Below are positions 24,720-33,054 of a stretch of DNA of 64,000 nucleotides, in pieces. The stretch spans positions 67,429-131,428 of the forward strand of contig NZ_QVMK01000002.1 in the NCBI RefSeq assembly GCF_010500995.1. The letters run 5' to 3'. The translations under genes were made by a program, and so were the position numbers. Source of the DNA: Bacteroides sp. 224 (GTDB lineage Bacteria; Bacteroidota; Bacteroidia; Bacteroidales; Bacteroidaceae). The notes beneath the pieces were generated by a model, which ran no database searches, was not told where the DNA came from, and saw nothing but the letters and a program-made list of their open reading frames with translations. Numbering within the stretch: the stretch's first letter is position 1; the number at the start of each line of letters is the position of its first letter.

Positions 24720-26648
24720 ATGGAAAACATAAATTCAATCCCATACGCACATCATTATCGATGTTTTCCGCAGATGATTGGGTCAGCTGTGAACCAGTCT
24801 GTTTTCATGTATCTAATGGATGAATATTCTCACCGACTAAAAGACGGTAGACCATTAAGTTTCAATGTTAGTATAAATGAGATAAAAAAAGACAGGAACT
24901 TATCTTGGAAATCTGTTGCTAATAGCCTACAATCTTTTCAAAAAATGAAATTGATTACTTTTGATGGTAGCTTATGTACGTTAGATGGTGATCGATTTGT
25001 GTCCTTAATAAAAGGATTCAATAAAACTGGTGGCGAAGACAAGAGAAAAGAGTTTTCGGAGTTTCTCGAAAAAGGAGATTACGATTCATTAAAGAAATTC
25101 GGATTTCAGTTAGAACATAATTCAAAAAAGGAATTATTGTCTTTGAAAGGTGGCGGTGGGCTCTCACAAATATTAGAAGGTTCTAAGAAAAGTGAGAAGG
25201 TTATCACAAATTTTATAAGTGACTTCTCACAAATGTTAGAGCCTTCTAAGAAAAGTGAGAAGTCAATACCCATCAATGCAACTCATAGTTCTAAGAAAAG
25301 TGAGAACCTTCTAACATTTCTTAGAAGCAACTCTTTGGAAATTGTTCAAATTATATCTGAGAGCTGTGATAAAGCTCAGCTTTTAGGGTATTTTCAGATG
25401 AATTACAACCATTTTTTGTCGGATGATGATATTGAACAGATGGTTGAGGTTATTTTTGATAAGAACCAACTGGAAAATGTTGATTTTGGTATTGAATGGT
25501 TCTCACTTTTCTTAGAACTGCTTCTCACTTTTCTTAGAAGGGGGTTCTCACTTTTCTTAGAAGAGGTTCTCACAAATGTTAGAACAGTAAATAAAGGAAT
25601 AAATATAAATAAAATAAATAACGGGGAGGTTCTTTTTGAAAAGAACCAAAACACTTCTTCTAATTCGTCTTCGACTCATCAAAATTTTGAAGGCAATATT
25701 TCTCAGGATGAAAAAGAAGAATTTATAGATTTCAATTTTCTTAATGAAGTTTCAGGAAGCTATAAACGTTCAACTCTTAGCTATCAAGATTTAAAAAATA
25801 AAAGCAGACTGCCATATTTCCCAGTTGAAGAAATTGAAAAGATTATTTCTGACCCATCGAATTGTTTGGATCGTCCGGATAAGATTTTCATTAATCAGGT
25901 TTGGGAATGCTTGCTTCCATTTTTTGTTTCTGAAGAAGAAGGAGAAAATGAAGAGATAGTCGAATCTCAGTTAGACCCTGAAGGGATGTCTTTTTATGCA
26001 GATAGAATTATCCAAGATATCATAACCCCAGCCTTTCAAGAAACACAAGACATTATCTCCAGTGGAAAAATGAATGTTCGTGGAATTGAGCTTCCGGTTA
26101 CTGCTTCCGAATTAGACCCTGATGATGTACAACGCATTCTTGACTTCCAGCTAACGGTAAAAGGCGAAGATCGTGTTTACATCATATCAAAAAAAAGCTT
26201 TAGAAACATTTTTGCCGATCTAATCCCAGTCACTCCAAAGAGAGCCACTAAAGAAGGGCGTGAAGAAGATAAAGCTTATATGCAGGAGATTATATTGCTT
26301 GGCGATGATGATGAACGCTACAAAGATTTAACTCCGATTGAACTTGTTATCTATAATTTCCTCAGCGATTATTTTAAAATCAATGAAGACGGAAGCGTTG
26401 AGGCTCCGACACAGAAGTTTGTTAATAGAGTGTCTTTAAGTAGGTTTTACTTGTCTGTAGCAGAAAAGGGCTTAACGGAAAAAGATTTTCTTAGCGTTTT
26501 ATTTAGCAACACGCCAGATAAACAAACTGGATGCCTAACTTTAAAGCCAAGGATGTTCAGTTCAGCAAAGATCAAAGAATGGAACGCAATTAAAGGCCAT
26601 GAGAGCAAAATTGAGATCAAAGACAATAAAACCCTCAAGCAGAAATAG
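24720..26648 (+). CDS. Replication initiator-like protein carrying the origin in its gene
   Basis: The 642-residue protein begins with a winged-helix-like domain (residues about 15-100; SVFMYLMDEYSHRL, ISINEIKKDRNLSWKSVANSLQSFQKMKLI context). The middle (about 140-300) is low-complexity because its DNA is the iteron array (recurring SKKSEN/SKKSEK and SLFLE/LLTFLRR phrases on the two sides). The C-terminal half (about 330-640) is acidic and helical with no helicase motif. The layout, an initiator whose own gene contains repeats and an AT-rich unwinding tract, is that of lambda O. I infer initiator function from this, not from a recognised family. Confidence 0.6.
   Translation: MENINSIPYAHHYRCFPQMIGSAVNQSVFMYLMDEYSHRLKDGRPLSFNVSINEIKKDRNLSWKSVANSLQSFQKMKLITFDGSLCTLDGDRFVSLIKGFNKTGGEDKRKEFSEFLEKGDYDSLKKFGFQLEHNSKKELLSLKGGGGLSQILEGSKKSEKVITNFISDFSQMLEPSKKSEKSIPINATHSSKKSENLLTFLRSNSLEIVQIISESCDKAQLLGYFQMNYNHFLSDDDIEQMVEVIFDKNQLENVDFGIEWFSLFLELLLTFLRRGFSLFLEEVLTNVRTVNKGININKINNGEVLFEKNQNTSSNSSSTHQNFEGNISQDEKEEFIDFNFLNEVSGSYKRSTLSYQDLKNKSRLPYFPVEEIEKIISDPSNCLDRPDKIFINQVWECLLPFFVSEEEGENEEIVESQLDPEGMSFYADRIIQDIITPAFQETQDIISSGKMNVRGIELPVTASELDPDDVQRILDFQLTVKGEDRVYIISKKSFRNIFADLIPVTPKRATKEGREEDKAYMQEIILLGDDDERYKDLTPIELVIYNFLSDYFKINEDGSVEAPTQKFVNRVSLSRFYLSVAEKGLTEKDFLSVLFSNTPDKQTGCLTLKPRMFSSAKIKEWNAIKGHESKIEIKDNKTLKQK
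25162..25584 (+). repeat. Symmetric iteron array (candidate replication origin)
   Basis: Three perfect copies of the 18-mer TTCTAAGAAAAGTGAGAA lie in direct orientation at 25181-25198, 25244-25261 and 25289-25306. Three perfect reverse-complement copies lie at 25500-25517, 25522-25539 and 25545-25562. A second related unit, TTCTCACAAATGTTAGAA, occurs at about 25162-25178 (variant), 25222-25239 (variant), 25309-25326 (inverted variant) and 25567-25584. All units have TTCT...AGAA ends, so each is itself a weak dyad. The arms point toward a centre near 25400. Confidence 0.85.
25586..25622. other. AT-rich tract next to the iterons (candidate DNA unwinding element)
   Basis: Immediately right of the last iteron there are 37 bases almost free of G and C, made of repeated AAATA/TAAATAAA words. 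In lambda-type origins an AT-rich tract of this kind beside the iterons is where the helix opens. Confidence 0.6.
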
Positions 26649-26716
26649 AAAACCTCTAAAATCGAAAGAAAACAACCTTTTCGCGCAAATTAAAACGAAA
26701 CATAGAACCCTCAATG

Positions 26717-26755
26717 CCCATCCTTACGAAAATCTTAAATGCAAGGATGGGTATT
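26717..26755 (+). terminator. Bidirectional hairpin between convergent genes
   Basis: CCCATCCTT (26717-26725) and AAGGATGGG (26743-26751) pair with a 17-base loop between the initiator gene and the convergent gene at 26763. The flanks are T-rich on the plus side (TATTATTGTTTT), so it likely ends both transcripts. Confidence 0.6.
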
Positions 26756-26762
26756 ATTGTTT

Positions 26763-27653
26763 TCAACGAGCAAGAAAATCTCTCAGCATTTCATTGATCC
26801 GGCCAAGATTTACCAGACAATCTTCTTGAGTCAAAAAATAATTCCCAGCAAAATATCTCATATTCGAAGTCTGCTTCCCTTCTTCTATAGCACTTGTCAT
26901 CTTCATTTTATCAGTGATATACCAATACTTTTTGCCTATTTCTGCTTTAGGGTTTACCGGCTCAATTCGGTGCAACTTATCTTTCCAGCTCTTTCCAAGC
27001 TTATTCAGCCTATTTTCCAACCTTCTACGTTCGGTGACAGTCATGGTATCAAATATGTATTCGCTCAGTGGACCAATTTCTTCGTGCATCGAATAACGCG
27101 TTTCATTTGTTTGATAGATATGATAACAATAAAGCTCAAAACGATCTTCATCTTTAGATACCGACCTAACAACACCAATACCCCTTACTCCCGGTTTTTT
27201 AAAGTTTACGCGCTCGTTTGTATGTGGAATGCGTCTCTCTATTACCAACTGGTTCTTTTCAGTATATTGCAATTCATTAATCATCAGGGTCCGGTTAAAC
27301 AAAGCAATATCATCATCAACAGGCTTTGAAAGTTCGGATATTTTAGTTGATGAACGAGTTGTGTCAATCTTATCTCCGTTTAAAGTTGCTTCGATTTTTG
27401 CATCAATCAGATTACAAGCCCCAACCATAATTAGCTTTCCATTATGCCAAGCAATATCGCCTGATCCGAAACCATTTTCAAACCATGAGAAGAAAGAAGA
27501 GGTATTTAATCCATCTGGAGAGATTTTGGGGGTGTATTCAAAATTTAAGTTTAACTCAACTTTGCAAAAAGAAGAGATAGCCTTCCAGTCTATTTCGGAT
27601 TTGAATGTGTATTGCTCAAGGAACTTTTCGACTTGAAAATCTAATTTACTCAT
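26763..27653 (-). CDS. Unrecognised protein (296 aa), convergent to the initiator
   Basis: It is the only minus-strand gene between 15 and 49 kb. Sequence is mixed alpha/beta with phrases such as FFSWFENGFGSGDIAWHNGKLIMVGACN and a basic helix around ERRRLENRLNKLGKSWKDKLHRIEP. No signal peptide, no known motif. It has its own near-consensus promoter. Being oppositely transcribed and separately controlled, it may be expressed in the lysogen. Confidence 0.65.
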   Translation of the reverse strand: MSKLDFQVEKFLEQYTFKSEIDWKAISSFCKVELNLNFEYTPKISPDGLNTSSFFSWFENGFGSGDIAWHNGKLIMVGACNLIDAKIEATLNGDKIDTTRSSTKISELSKPVDDDIALFNRTLMINELQYTEKNQLVIERRIPHTNERVNFKKPGVRGIGVVRSVSKDEDRFELYCYHIYQTNETRYSMHEEIGPLSEYIFDTMTVTERRRLENRLNKLGKSWKDKLHRIEPVNPKAEIGKKYWYITDKMKMTSAIEEGKQTSNMRYFAGNYFLTQEDCLVNLGRINEMLRDFLAR

Positions 27654-27683
27654 AATTGATTTTGTTATATTTCAGTTTAACGA

Positions 27684-27715
27684 CAAATATAAGTATATTT
27701 TTTAATTTCGTGAAA
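27684..27715 (-). promoter_or_regulatory. Near-consensus promoter for the 296-residue gene
   Basis: On the minus strand, TATATTTG (27691-27684) lies 30 bases before the start codon, with TTTC 20 bases upstream (27715-27712). The -33 box is one base off TTTG. Confidence 0.6.
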
Positions 27716-28139
27716 ATGAGCTTTAAAAAATCAATAATCCCCAGAAAACGAGACTAAATTTTCGGAGCCCGGAAAAAATTAGGATTTAGTATAACATGAA
27801 TTTTGCATATAGATTGAAAATTGATTTTAACGAGCTGTGCTTTGTTTTAATAGGTCGGAGATACATCTGGATTCATTGTGGTACTGAAAGACTTATATAG
27901 CCCGTCTGAGACTCGTTTCCGGAACAATTCTGTTTAATGGTTTTGGCTGGGAATATTTCCTTCAGTGATTTGGTTAAAATGAATGTGCTGGAAGAAGATC
28001 GTTTACTTGATTCCAGTAAAGTTCAAGTTCCCCAGAAACGAAACTCAAAAAATGGGGTCGAAAATATATATGGTATCCGCACACAAAGAGGCACCCACCC
28101 GCTTATTTTTTTTCTTATATTACTGGCTATCAACTACTT
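27716..28139. other. Non-coding stretch left of the accessory region
   Basis: No convincing gene is seen. A 74-codon open frame at 27937-28161 has no start signal or family resemblance, and its end runs into a terminator stem. Short inverted segments such as TTCGGAGCCCGGAAA near 27762 and CCGTCTGAGACTCG near 27901 hint at RNA structure but nothing specific. Confidence 0.4.
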
Positions 28140-28178
28140 AAAAGGTTCACTTTTGCTATAAGTGAACCTTTTTTCTTT
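28140..28178 (+). terminator. Strong rho-independent terminator
   Basis: AAAAGGTTCACTT (28140-28152) and AAGTGAACCTTTT (28160-28172) form a perfect 13-bp stem with a seven-base loop followed by TTCTTT. It isolates the accessory region from the replication region. Confidence 0.85.
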
Positions 28179-28179
28179 A

Positions 28180-28852
28180 CTGCACCTCTTTTTTCGTTAC
28201 TCTTATTTCAAATTTTGATTTTTGTATATTTTTTTGATTTTAGAGAGGTTTTTGTTTTTGCATATTGTTTCCCTTCTTTCGGCTTTTTTGCCTATCTTTT
28301 AGTTCTACATATACACCCATACGCGCGCACACGCATTATAACAATCCCGCGCGCGTTTTAAATAATGTATTATAACTTTTATTAAATCAATCCATATTTT
28401 CAATTAACATTCATTAACACCGCTTTATCTTATTGGCAATCAGAGACTTACAACTTTCTTTGTGCTTTTCTCTAATTTTCTTTGCTATATTATTTGCACG
28501 GTTCAAATAATGTGCTTTACTTTGCAATGTCAATCAAACAAAAGTAGTATTGACAGAGTTCTTTAACAGAGAGGTAACGAAAATAGTTTTATAAGTTTAT
28601 AACTTATCATTTTACTATTATATAGAAAATGTTTGCACTATCTGATAGGCAAAAAACGAAAATAGTTATTGTTCCACCCTGAAACCCTTAAAACACTATA
28701 ATAGCAATATTATAACGGTCTCAAGTCCGTACAAAGTTGAGAGAGGGTTAAAAATAAATTAATAAACAACCGTACCGCAAACGGATAACAAAAAAAACGG
28801 CTTAAAGGAAAGCCCGATAAACAAGCGGTTAAAGTTTATCAAACCAAACGTT
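28180..28852. promoter_or_regulatory. Long untranslated leader/control region before the accessory operon
   Basis: About 670 bases without a gene. It has a T-rich first part (28200-28300), an isolated GC-alternating block around 28320-28360 (CGCGCG and its neighbours), repeated words CGAAAATAGTT at about 28577 and 28656, and an A-rich segment leading into the 28853 gene. No promoter matches the consensus well. Candidate repressor or anti-repressor control region. Confidence 0.4.
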
Positions 28853-29443
28853 ATGTTAACAATCAATCAAATTAAAAATGTAGCTATTGAAAACATTAGT
28901 TTTGCACCTAACAGTTTAGTTTTATTAAAAGTACGTGAAACTGAAAGTAACGGAATGATAAATACAACCGTTAACTATATAGAGGTTTGCGAACTAAAAG
29001 ACACAAAAGAGCTAACAATTGTACAAAATTTGTTGCGCTATTGTTTAGCAGAGTTCAATGTATCAAAAGGTTTTGAATCGGATTTTAAAGAGACAGGAAT
29101 AAGGCAGCGCCGTATTTTGCAGCCTTTTTTAAACACAAAAGTGCTATTTCGCACCGATTCAACAGGTAAAATTTCTCGCGCTTTAATCTCTGAAATAGAG
29201 TTCAATAAAACCGCTATGAATATAAAGCACAATCATGCTATTGTAACGGCGAAACCCGAAAACACAAAAGCAGCTATCTTTCAACACTCAAAAGCGATTT
29301 TAGCGCAATGTAGTTATTTGTCCATGATAGGCAAAGAGGTTGAAAATATCATTTCTCTTTGTTCCGAAGACGTAAAAATAACTAAAGAGCGTAAACCAAA
29401 AAGCAAAACAACCGCCAACAAAGAAACTGAAAAAGCGGCTTAA
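28853..29443 (+). CDS. Unrecognised protein (196 aa), first gene of the accessory operon
   Basis: Mixed alpha/beta with VTVNYIEVCELKDTKEL-like strands in the first third and a basic Lys/Thr-rich tail (KERKPKSKTTANKETEK). The central phrase GIRQRRILQPFLNTKVLFRTDSTGK suggests nucleic-acid contact. No known family. Its long leader implies regulated expression. Confidence 0.6.
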   Translation: MLTINQIKNVAIENISFAPNSLVLLKVRETESNGMINTTVNYIEVCELKDTKELTIVQNLLRYCLAEFNVSKGFESDFKETGIRQRRILQPFLNTKVLFRTDSTGKISRALISEIEFNKTAMNIKHNHAIVTAKPENTKAAIFQHSKAILAQCSYLSMIGKEVENIISLCSEDVKITKERKPKSKTTANKETEKAA

Positions 29444-29619
29444 ATAGCTACCAATATATAATACCACAGGGTAACGAATGCAAATTTGTTACCCTATTTT
29501 GTACACGCGTATGTATATATGTGCGTGTATATCTGTGTGCGCGTATGCGTATGAATATATAATAGAATGCCTGAGAAATTGGATTTTCCCGGGGGCTGGA
29601 ATGGAGAGTAAAAATTTGT

Positions 29620-29754
29620 AGGGATAACTATGCCCGAACGTAAACAATTAAACAATAAATAAAAATGAAATTATCCGAATTATACAGTGACTGTAAACAT
29701 GTTGCTACCATGAAAATATTGTGCGCATCTAAAGGGATAACTATGCCCGAACGT
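29620..29754 (+). repeat. 22-bp direct repeat spanning the start of the next gene
   Basis: The identical segment beginning AGGGATAACTATGCCCGAAC occurs at 29620-29641, upstream of the gene, and again at 29733-29754 inside it. The 12-mer TATGCCCGAACG returns at 30045-30056. The upstream copy contains an ATG and a 10-codon open frame (29630-29662), which may be a leader peptide or the remnant of a duplication. Confidence 0.7.
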
Positions 29755-30138
29755 GAAGCGCAAAGAATTGAAAATTTAGTGCGTGCCGGCAATAGGTTTT
29801 TCGTTTTTATCAGTAAAGACGGGATTGATATTCTGGAAATGCGCGAACGTTCCGAACTACTTGCAAAAATTGTGTCTGGACGTGTTCGCAAAGGTCAAGT
29901 TTTATTCCTACATGACGGTGCAATGCGTGAAATAACACGTAATAACCTGGCTGAATCCTGTAAATTTTACGCTCCTATAAAGCCCATAGAACGCGATGAC
30001 AGAGTGCGAATCGTGCGAAAAAAACCCACCTCTTTTGACGATGGTATGCCCGAACGCCCACACAAAAAAGTAAGTAAAAAAGGATTTTTACGCACCGAAA
30101 TGGCTAATGAGTCCATGCAGCGAATGATCCGTATCTAA
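29665..30138 (+). CDS. Unrecognised basic protein (157 aa)
   Basis: The N-terminal half is helical (KLSELYSDCKHVATMKIL), with an MPER motif repeated at about residues 27 and 132 because the DNA repeat falls in frame. The C-terminal third is Arg/Lys-rich. Possibly nucleic-acid binding; no family recognised. Followed by a terminator. Confidence 0.6.
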   Translation: MKLSELYSDCKHVATMKILCASKGITMPEREAQRIENLVRAGNRFFVFISKDGIDILEMRERSELLAKIVSGRVRKGQVLFLHDGAMREITRNNLAESCKFYAPIKPIERDDRVRIVRKKPTSFDDGMPERPHKKVSKKGFLRTEMANESMQRMIRI

Positions 30139-30160
30139 TACAAATTTCATACTAATCCGA

Positions 30161-30194
30161 AGCCGTCATTACGCAAGTTTTGACGGCTTTTTTA
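30161..30194 (+). terminator. Rho-independent terminator
   Basis: AAGCCGTCA and TGACGGCTT pair around a 12-base loop and are followed by TTTTTT, 25 bases after the preceding gene. Confidence 0.85.
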
Positions 30195-30338
30195 ATGCCA
30201 AAAATTATGCAACCAATAAAATATCACAAAGGCAGAGCCTATGGACTGGTAGTATCGTGTAACAAAAATGGAGTAATAACATATAACAACAATAAAAATG
30301 AAAGAAAATACAACAAGTACGCAAAGCAATGCGCCTGA
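30195..30338 (+). CDS. Possible small protein (47 aa) overlapping the next gene
   Basis: An ATG right after the terminator opens a 48-codon frame rich in Asn and Lys with YHKGRAYGLVVSCNKNGVIT. Its last 41 bases overlap the next gene in another frame. Low support: size and position only. Confidence 0.3.
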   Translation: MPKIMQPIKYHKGRAYGLVVSCNKNGVITYNNNKNERKYNKYAKQCA

Positions 30339-30597
30339 AAACCCGAAAAATGATGTAGCAAGTTTTATGTACTACATGTGGAATGCGTGGTGTAGAAGCG
30401 AGTGTGAGATGGCATTTGCCGGACATGATGTGAATCACTTGTGGTCGAAATGGATTGGATATAATAAGCACAATGAAAGACATGGGGCTGTGGAAGAATT
30501 TTTCGCAAATCTAAGTGACTACTACCAAGATATGCTGGTAAAGCGTGCAACAGAAGTGTATAACCGCAGAAGTAGAATAAATGAAAACCGTGAATAA
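30298..30597 (+). CDS. Unrecognised small protein (99 aa)
   Basis: Helical, with AMFAGHDVNHLW-like and GAVEEFFANLSDYYQDMLVKRA segments. Similar short proteins with an FxxNLSxxxQxxLxxRA helix occur in Bacteroides mobile elements, but I cannot name the family. It overlaps the following gene by 17 bases. Confidence 0.55.
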   Translation: MKENTTSTQSNAPENPKNDVASFMYYMWNAWCRSECEMAFAGHDVNHLWSKWIGYNKHNERHGAVEEFFANLSDYYQDMLVKRATEVYNRRSRINENRE

Positions 30598-30856
30598 AAT
30601 ATTGAAATATCTGGCTATCGCTGTGCTTATATGCGTCATGCCAAAAGCGTGTAGAATGGAATATACCTGTGATGTAATTGATTCTATGCCGGAACCTATA
30701 TACCATCAACTCATAGCCGATTACCCGGAGTGGAATATTGACCAACTTGCGGACTATTATGTAGCAAACCGCGATTCTCTGGTAAAAGAAATGTATCTGG
30801 AGCAAGAGTATTTGTTTGAACTGGAGGAATATTTATCAAATCAAAACAATAATTAA
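30581..30856 (+). CDS. Small acidic protein with hydrophobic N-terminus (91 aa)
   Basis: Residues about 5-22 (ILKYLAIAVLICVMPKAC) look like a signal or lipoprotein leader, although the lipobox is imperfect (PKAC). The rest is acidic and helical, ending QEYLFELEEYLSN. Possibly exported or membrane-tethered. Confidence 0.5.
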   Translation: MKTVNKILKYLAIAVLICVMPKACRMEYTCDVIDSMPEPIYHQLIADYPEWNIDQLADYYVANRDSLVKEMYLEQEYLFELEEYLSNQNNN

Positions 30857-30877
30857 TCAATAAAAATAAACGAAAAA

Positions 30878-31147
30878 ATGAAAGCAGTAGGAAACGCTAA
30901 GTTTTGCCCAAAATGTAGTCAAACCAAGAACGTGAATGAATTTTACAAAAACGCAGCAAGTCGAGATGGTTTGCAGCATTATTGTAAGGAATGCGAAAAA
31001 AAGCGAGGTTGTACAAAAGCAAACCAGACCAAAAAGACAAATATGATTCTCAATATTGCCGATTTTTCTGACGAAAGCTTATTTGCTGAAATCAGAAAAC
31101 GTGGCTACTCTGGGGAGTTGACTTATGTGCGAGCTATATCAATTTAA
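30878..31147 (+). CDS. Zinc-ribbon protein (89 aa)
   Basis: The N-terminus has CPKCSQTKNVNEFYKN and later YCKECEKK: four Cys spaced as in the zinc-ribbon found with phage HNH-type proteins. The C-terminal part (FSDESLFAEIRKRGYSGELTYVR) is a short module seen in other Bacteroides phage proteins. Likely binds nucleic acid. It overlaps the next gene by 23 bases. Confidence 0.65.
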   Translation: MKAVGNAKFCPKCSQTKNVNEFYKNAASRDGLQHYCKECEKKRGCTKANQTKKTNMILNIADFSDESLFAEIRKRGYSGELTYVRAISI

Positions 31148-31493
31148 AATTATTCCTATGGCTTACAAATGGCGACCTTCAAAAACGCAAAAACGAGATT
31201 TTGCGCAAAAAATGAAAAACGATCCAGATTACAGAGAAGCGTATTATTCCCGGAAAGATCAACGGGCAAAGAATAGACGAAGTACGAGCAAATATGAATA
31301 TGAAAGCGCTGGAGGATATTACATTCCGACAAAAGCACAACATGATTTTTGTGCTGAAAACATGCACCTATTTGTCAGTGAAGTTGAAAAATTAGCTGCA
31401 AACACGGTGATGCATGGGTACTCCTGTAATGAAAAAATCCACCATGACGATATTCATATCGTAAATGAAAAAATAAGATCAAATAGCAAGTAG
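31125..31493 (+). CDS. Unrecognised basic protein (122 aa)
   Basis: A probable true start is the ATG at 31158 (MAYKWRPSKTQKRDF), just past the previous stop. The first 55 residues are highly basic (SKTQKRDFAQKMKNDPDYREAYYSRK context), followed by a helix (HDFCAENMHLFVSEVEKLA). Possibly nucleic-acid binding. Confidence 0.5.
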   Translation: MCELYQFKIIPMAYKWRPSKTQKRDFAQKMKNDPDYREAYYSRKDQRAKNRRSTSKYEYESAGGYYIPTKAQHDFCAENMHLFVSEVEKLAANTVMHGYSCNEKIHHDDIHIVNEKIRSNSK

Positions 31494-31528
31494 AATTAGA
31501 ACATTATAAAAATCAAAACATATATATT

Positions 31529-31834
31529 ATGAAAATTACAAATAAAGAAAAGTTTCTGGAAGCACGTGAATTTGCTGCAAGCATCCACGACAACACATTG
31601 CAAGATTGTTTAGATCGCCTTAGTCGGTGGGAATATAACGATCCGGATCACCCAAAAACAATCTATATCGGAGGTGATTTCGCAGAACATTCTCTTTCAT
31701 TTAGAGAAGTGTACGAAGATGGAAGAACTGGAGTATGCGGTGGAATAATCTTTCATTCAGCCTCTGCCGACCAAAATAATTATAGCGTGTCTTTAAGCGG
31801 AAGAAATGATGCACGTTGGGAGATTCATACCTAA
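31529..31834 (+). CDS. DUF4120-like protein (101 aa)
   Basis: MKITNKEKFLEAREFAASI, then LQDCLDRLSRWE, DFAEHSLSF and DGRTGVCGGIIFHS, ending ARWEIHT, follow the pattern I know of DUF4120, a family spread on Bacteroides conjugative elements and phages. Its function is not known. Confidence 0.65.
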   Translation: MKITNKEKFLEAREFAASIHDNTLQDCLDRLSRWEYNDPDHPKTIYIGGDFAEHSLSFREVYEDGRTGVCGGIIFHSASADQNNYSVSLSGRNDARWEIHT

Positions 31835-31858
31835 AACAACAATATTAAAATTCGTTAA

Positions 31859-31897
31859 AGAGGCGCAAGTGTACAACTTAGGACACCATGCGCCTCT
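31859..31897 (+). terminator. Hairpin after the DUF4120-like gene
   Basis: AGAGGCGCA (31859-31867) and TGCGCCTCT (31889-31897) form a strong stem with a 21-base loop, without a clear T run. Could be a terminator, an RNase barrier or a processing site within the accessory operon. Confidence 0.55.
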
Positions 31898-31929
31898 ATT
31901 CATAAACAAAGCAGTAAAAAAAAGAATTT

Positions 31930-32163
31930 ATGGAAGCAGTAATCTCAAAAAATAAGCAAGGAGCTTGCTTACTTGTCAATTCTGTAGTCGTTGGAACATC
32001 CATCGATTTACAATTCCCTACTGAAACGGAATCACAGGCGGCCTACAAAAAACTTAAAGATTTAGAGGTTGCTTGCTATCATGCTGGGTGCAATGCACCT
32101 AATGGACCATACATATCTATTTATCCTTCCGAAAACAAGAATTTGAAATTAGCAATCAGATAA
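31930..32163 (+). CDS. Unrecognised small protein (77 aa)
   Basis: Strand-helix-strand pattern (VVVGTSIDLQFPTETESQAAYKKL) with two Cys near the middle (ACYHAGCNAP). No family recognised. Confidence 0.5.
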   Translation: MEAVISKNKQGACLLVNSVVVGTSIDLQFPTETESQAAYKKLKDLEVACYHAGCNAPNGPYISIYPSENKNLKLAIR

Positions 32164-32177
32164 AACAAATAAAAGAC

Positions 32178-32684
32178 ATGAAAATAACAGTATTAGATTT
32201 TTCAAATAATAGCGTAGATATTGTTTCTACTACCCAAGAATTTATTGATGCGTTCGCTCTTTCATATTATGAATCGGAGGAAACTGAACGAGAGGATTTC
32301 GATTTGACAGATGATTTTAAGATTGAGCTATTTCTATCTGATCATTGTCAATATTGCCTGGATAATTGTCAATGGATGGTTGACAGTGAAGGCATAGTGA
32401 AATACAATTTCGATTTGACAGAGCAAAGCTTTGGTTCAAACCCCAACAATGAAACTACGAATACAACAAGATATAGACTGCCAATCCACTGGGTTAACCC
32501 ACTGATAAACGGAGATTTTACCGGTTGCAATGACGAGGAAGAGGGAGAGATCAAATCTTTTCTGGAAGGCGTTGATGGGGACCCGGTAGATGTAGATTGG
32601 GATACTGAGGGTTTCTATTCCACCAATGATGCAAACAGGATTGGTGGAACGTGTGTAGATATAATTTTTCGGACTGATCAATAA
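32178..32684 (+). CDS. Unrecognised acidic protein (168 aa)
   Basis: Very acidic (long runs of Asp and Glu), with four clustered Cys (HCQYCLDNCQW). No signal peptide. One of several acidic genes in this region; DNA mimicry is conceivable but there is no direct evidence. Confidence 0.55.
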   Translation: MKITVLDFSNNSVDIVSTTQEFIDAFALSYYESEETEREDFDLTDDFKIELFLSDHCQYCLDNCQWMVDSEGIVKYNFDLTEQSFGSNPNNETTNTTRYRLPIHWVNPLINGDFTGCNDEEEGEIKSFLEGVDGDPVDVDWDTEGFYSTNDANRIGGTCVDIIFRTDQ

Positions 32685-32696
32685 AAACATACATCA

Positions 32697-33044
32697 ATGA
32701 AACGAAACAAAAAGAGCAAGTATACTTTTGAAACACATTTTTATGCCCCAGAGTTAAATAAGATTTTGTTAAATGGCACAAATGTAAATAGATATTTCCC
32801 TGAATCGATTCGTAGAGAGTTGACAAAGGACTATGTAGAAAACTTACGCAAAATCCGTCAACATATAACATTCAAACCATATCTCCATTTTATCACAATT
32901 GCTTATATCGGAGACAAAAGCGGGTTTGTGAAAGAAATCCAGGGAGGCTTTAATTCATGGAAAGAAGCTATGCCAGTTTTCAATAAAATGAAAGAATGGT
33001 TCAAGACAGAGACGCCTACACGTAAAGTAAAATTCATGTATTAA
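32697..33044 (+). CDS. Unrecognised basic protein (115 aa)
   Basis: Starts 12 bases after the previous stop with a Lys/Arg-rich N-terminus (MKRNKKSKYTFETHFYA); middle contains YLHFITIAYIGDKSGFVKEIQGGF, a strand-rich part. No family recognised. Confidence 0.5.
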   Translation: MKRNKKSKYTFETHFYAPELNKILLNGTNVNRYFPESIRRELTKDYVENLRKIRQHITFKPYLHFITIAYIGDKSGFVKEIQGGFNSWKEAMPVFNKMKEWFKTETPTRKVKFMY

Positions 33045-33054
33045 AACATCCATT

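Noticed and set aside
25181..25562. Regular 18-bp repeats suggestive of a CRISPR array
   Set aside because: Spacing between units is irregular (4 to 190 bases), units lie in both orientations, the spacers are coding sequence, and no cas gene is present. Iterons explain them better.
26739..27329. 196-codon plus-strand frame overlapping the 296-residue gene
   Set aside because: It is antisense to a gene with a good promoter and start; its sequence is Phe/Ile/Ser-rich shadow text.
27937..28161. 74-codon frame before the terminator
   Set aside because: No family resemblance, no start signal, and the last codons are the terminator stem.
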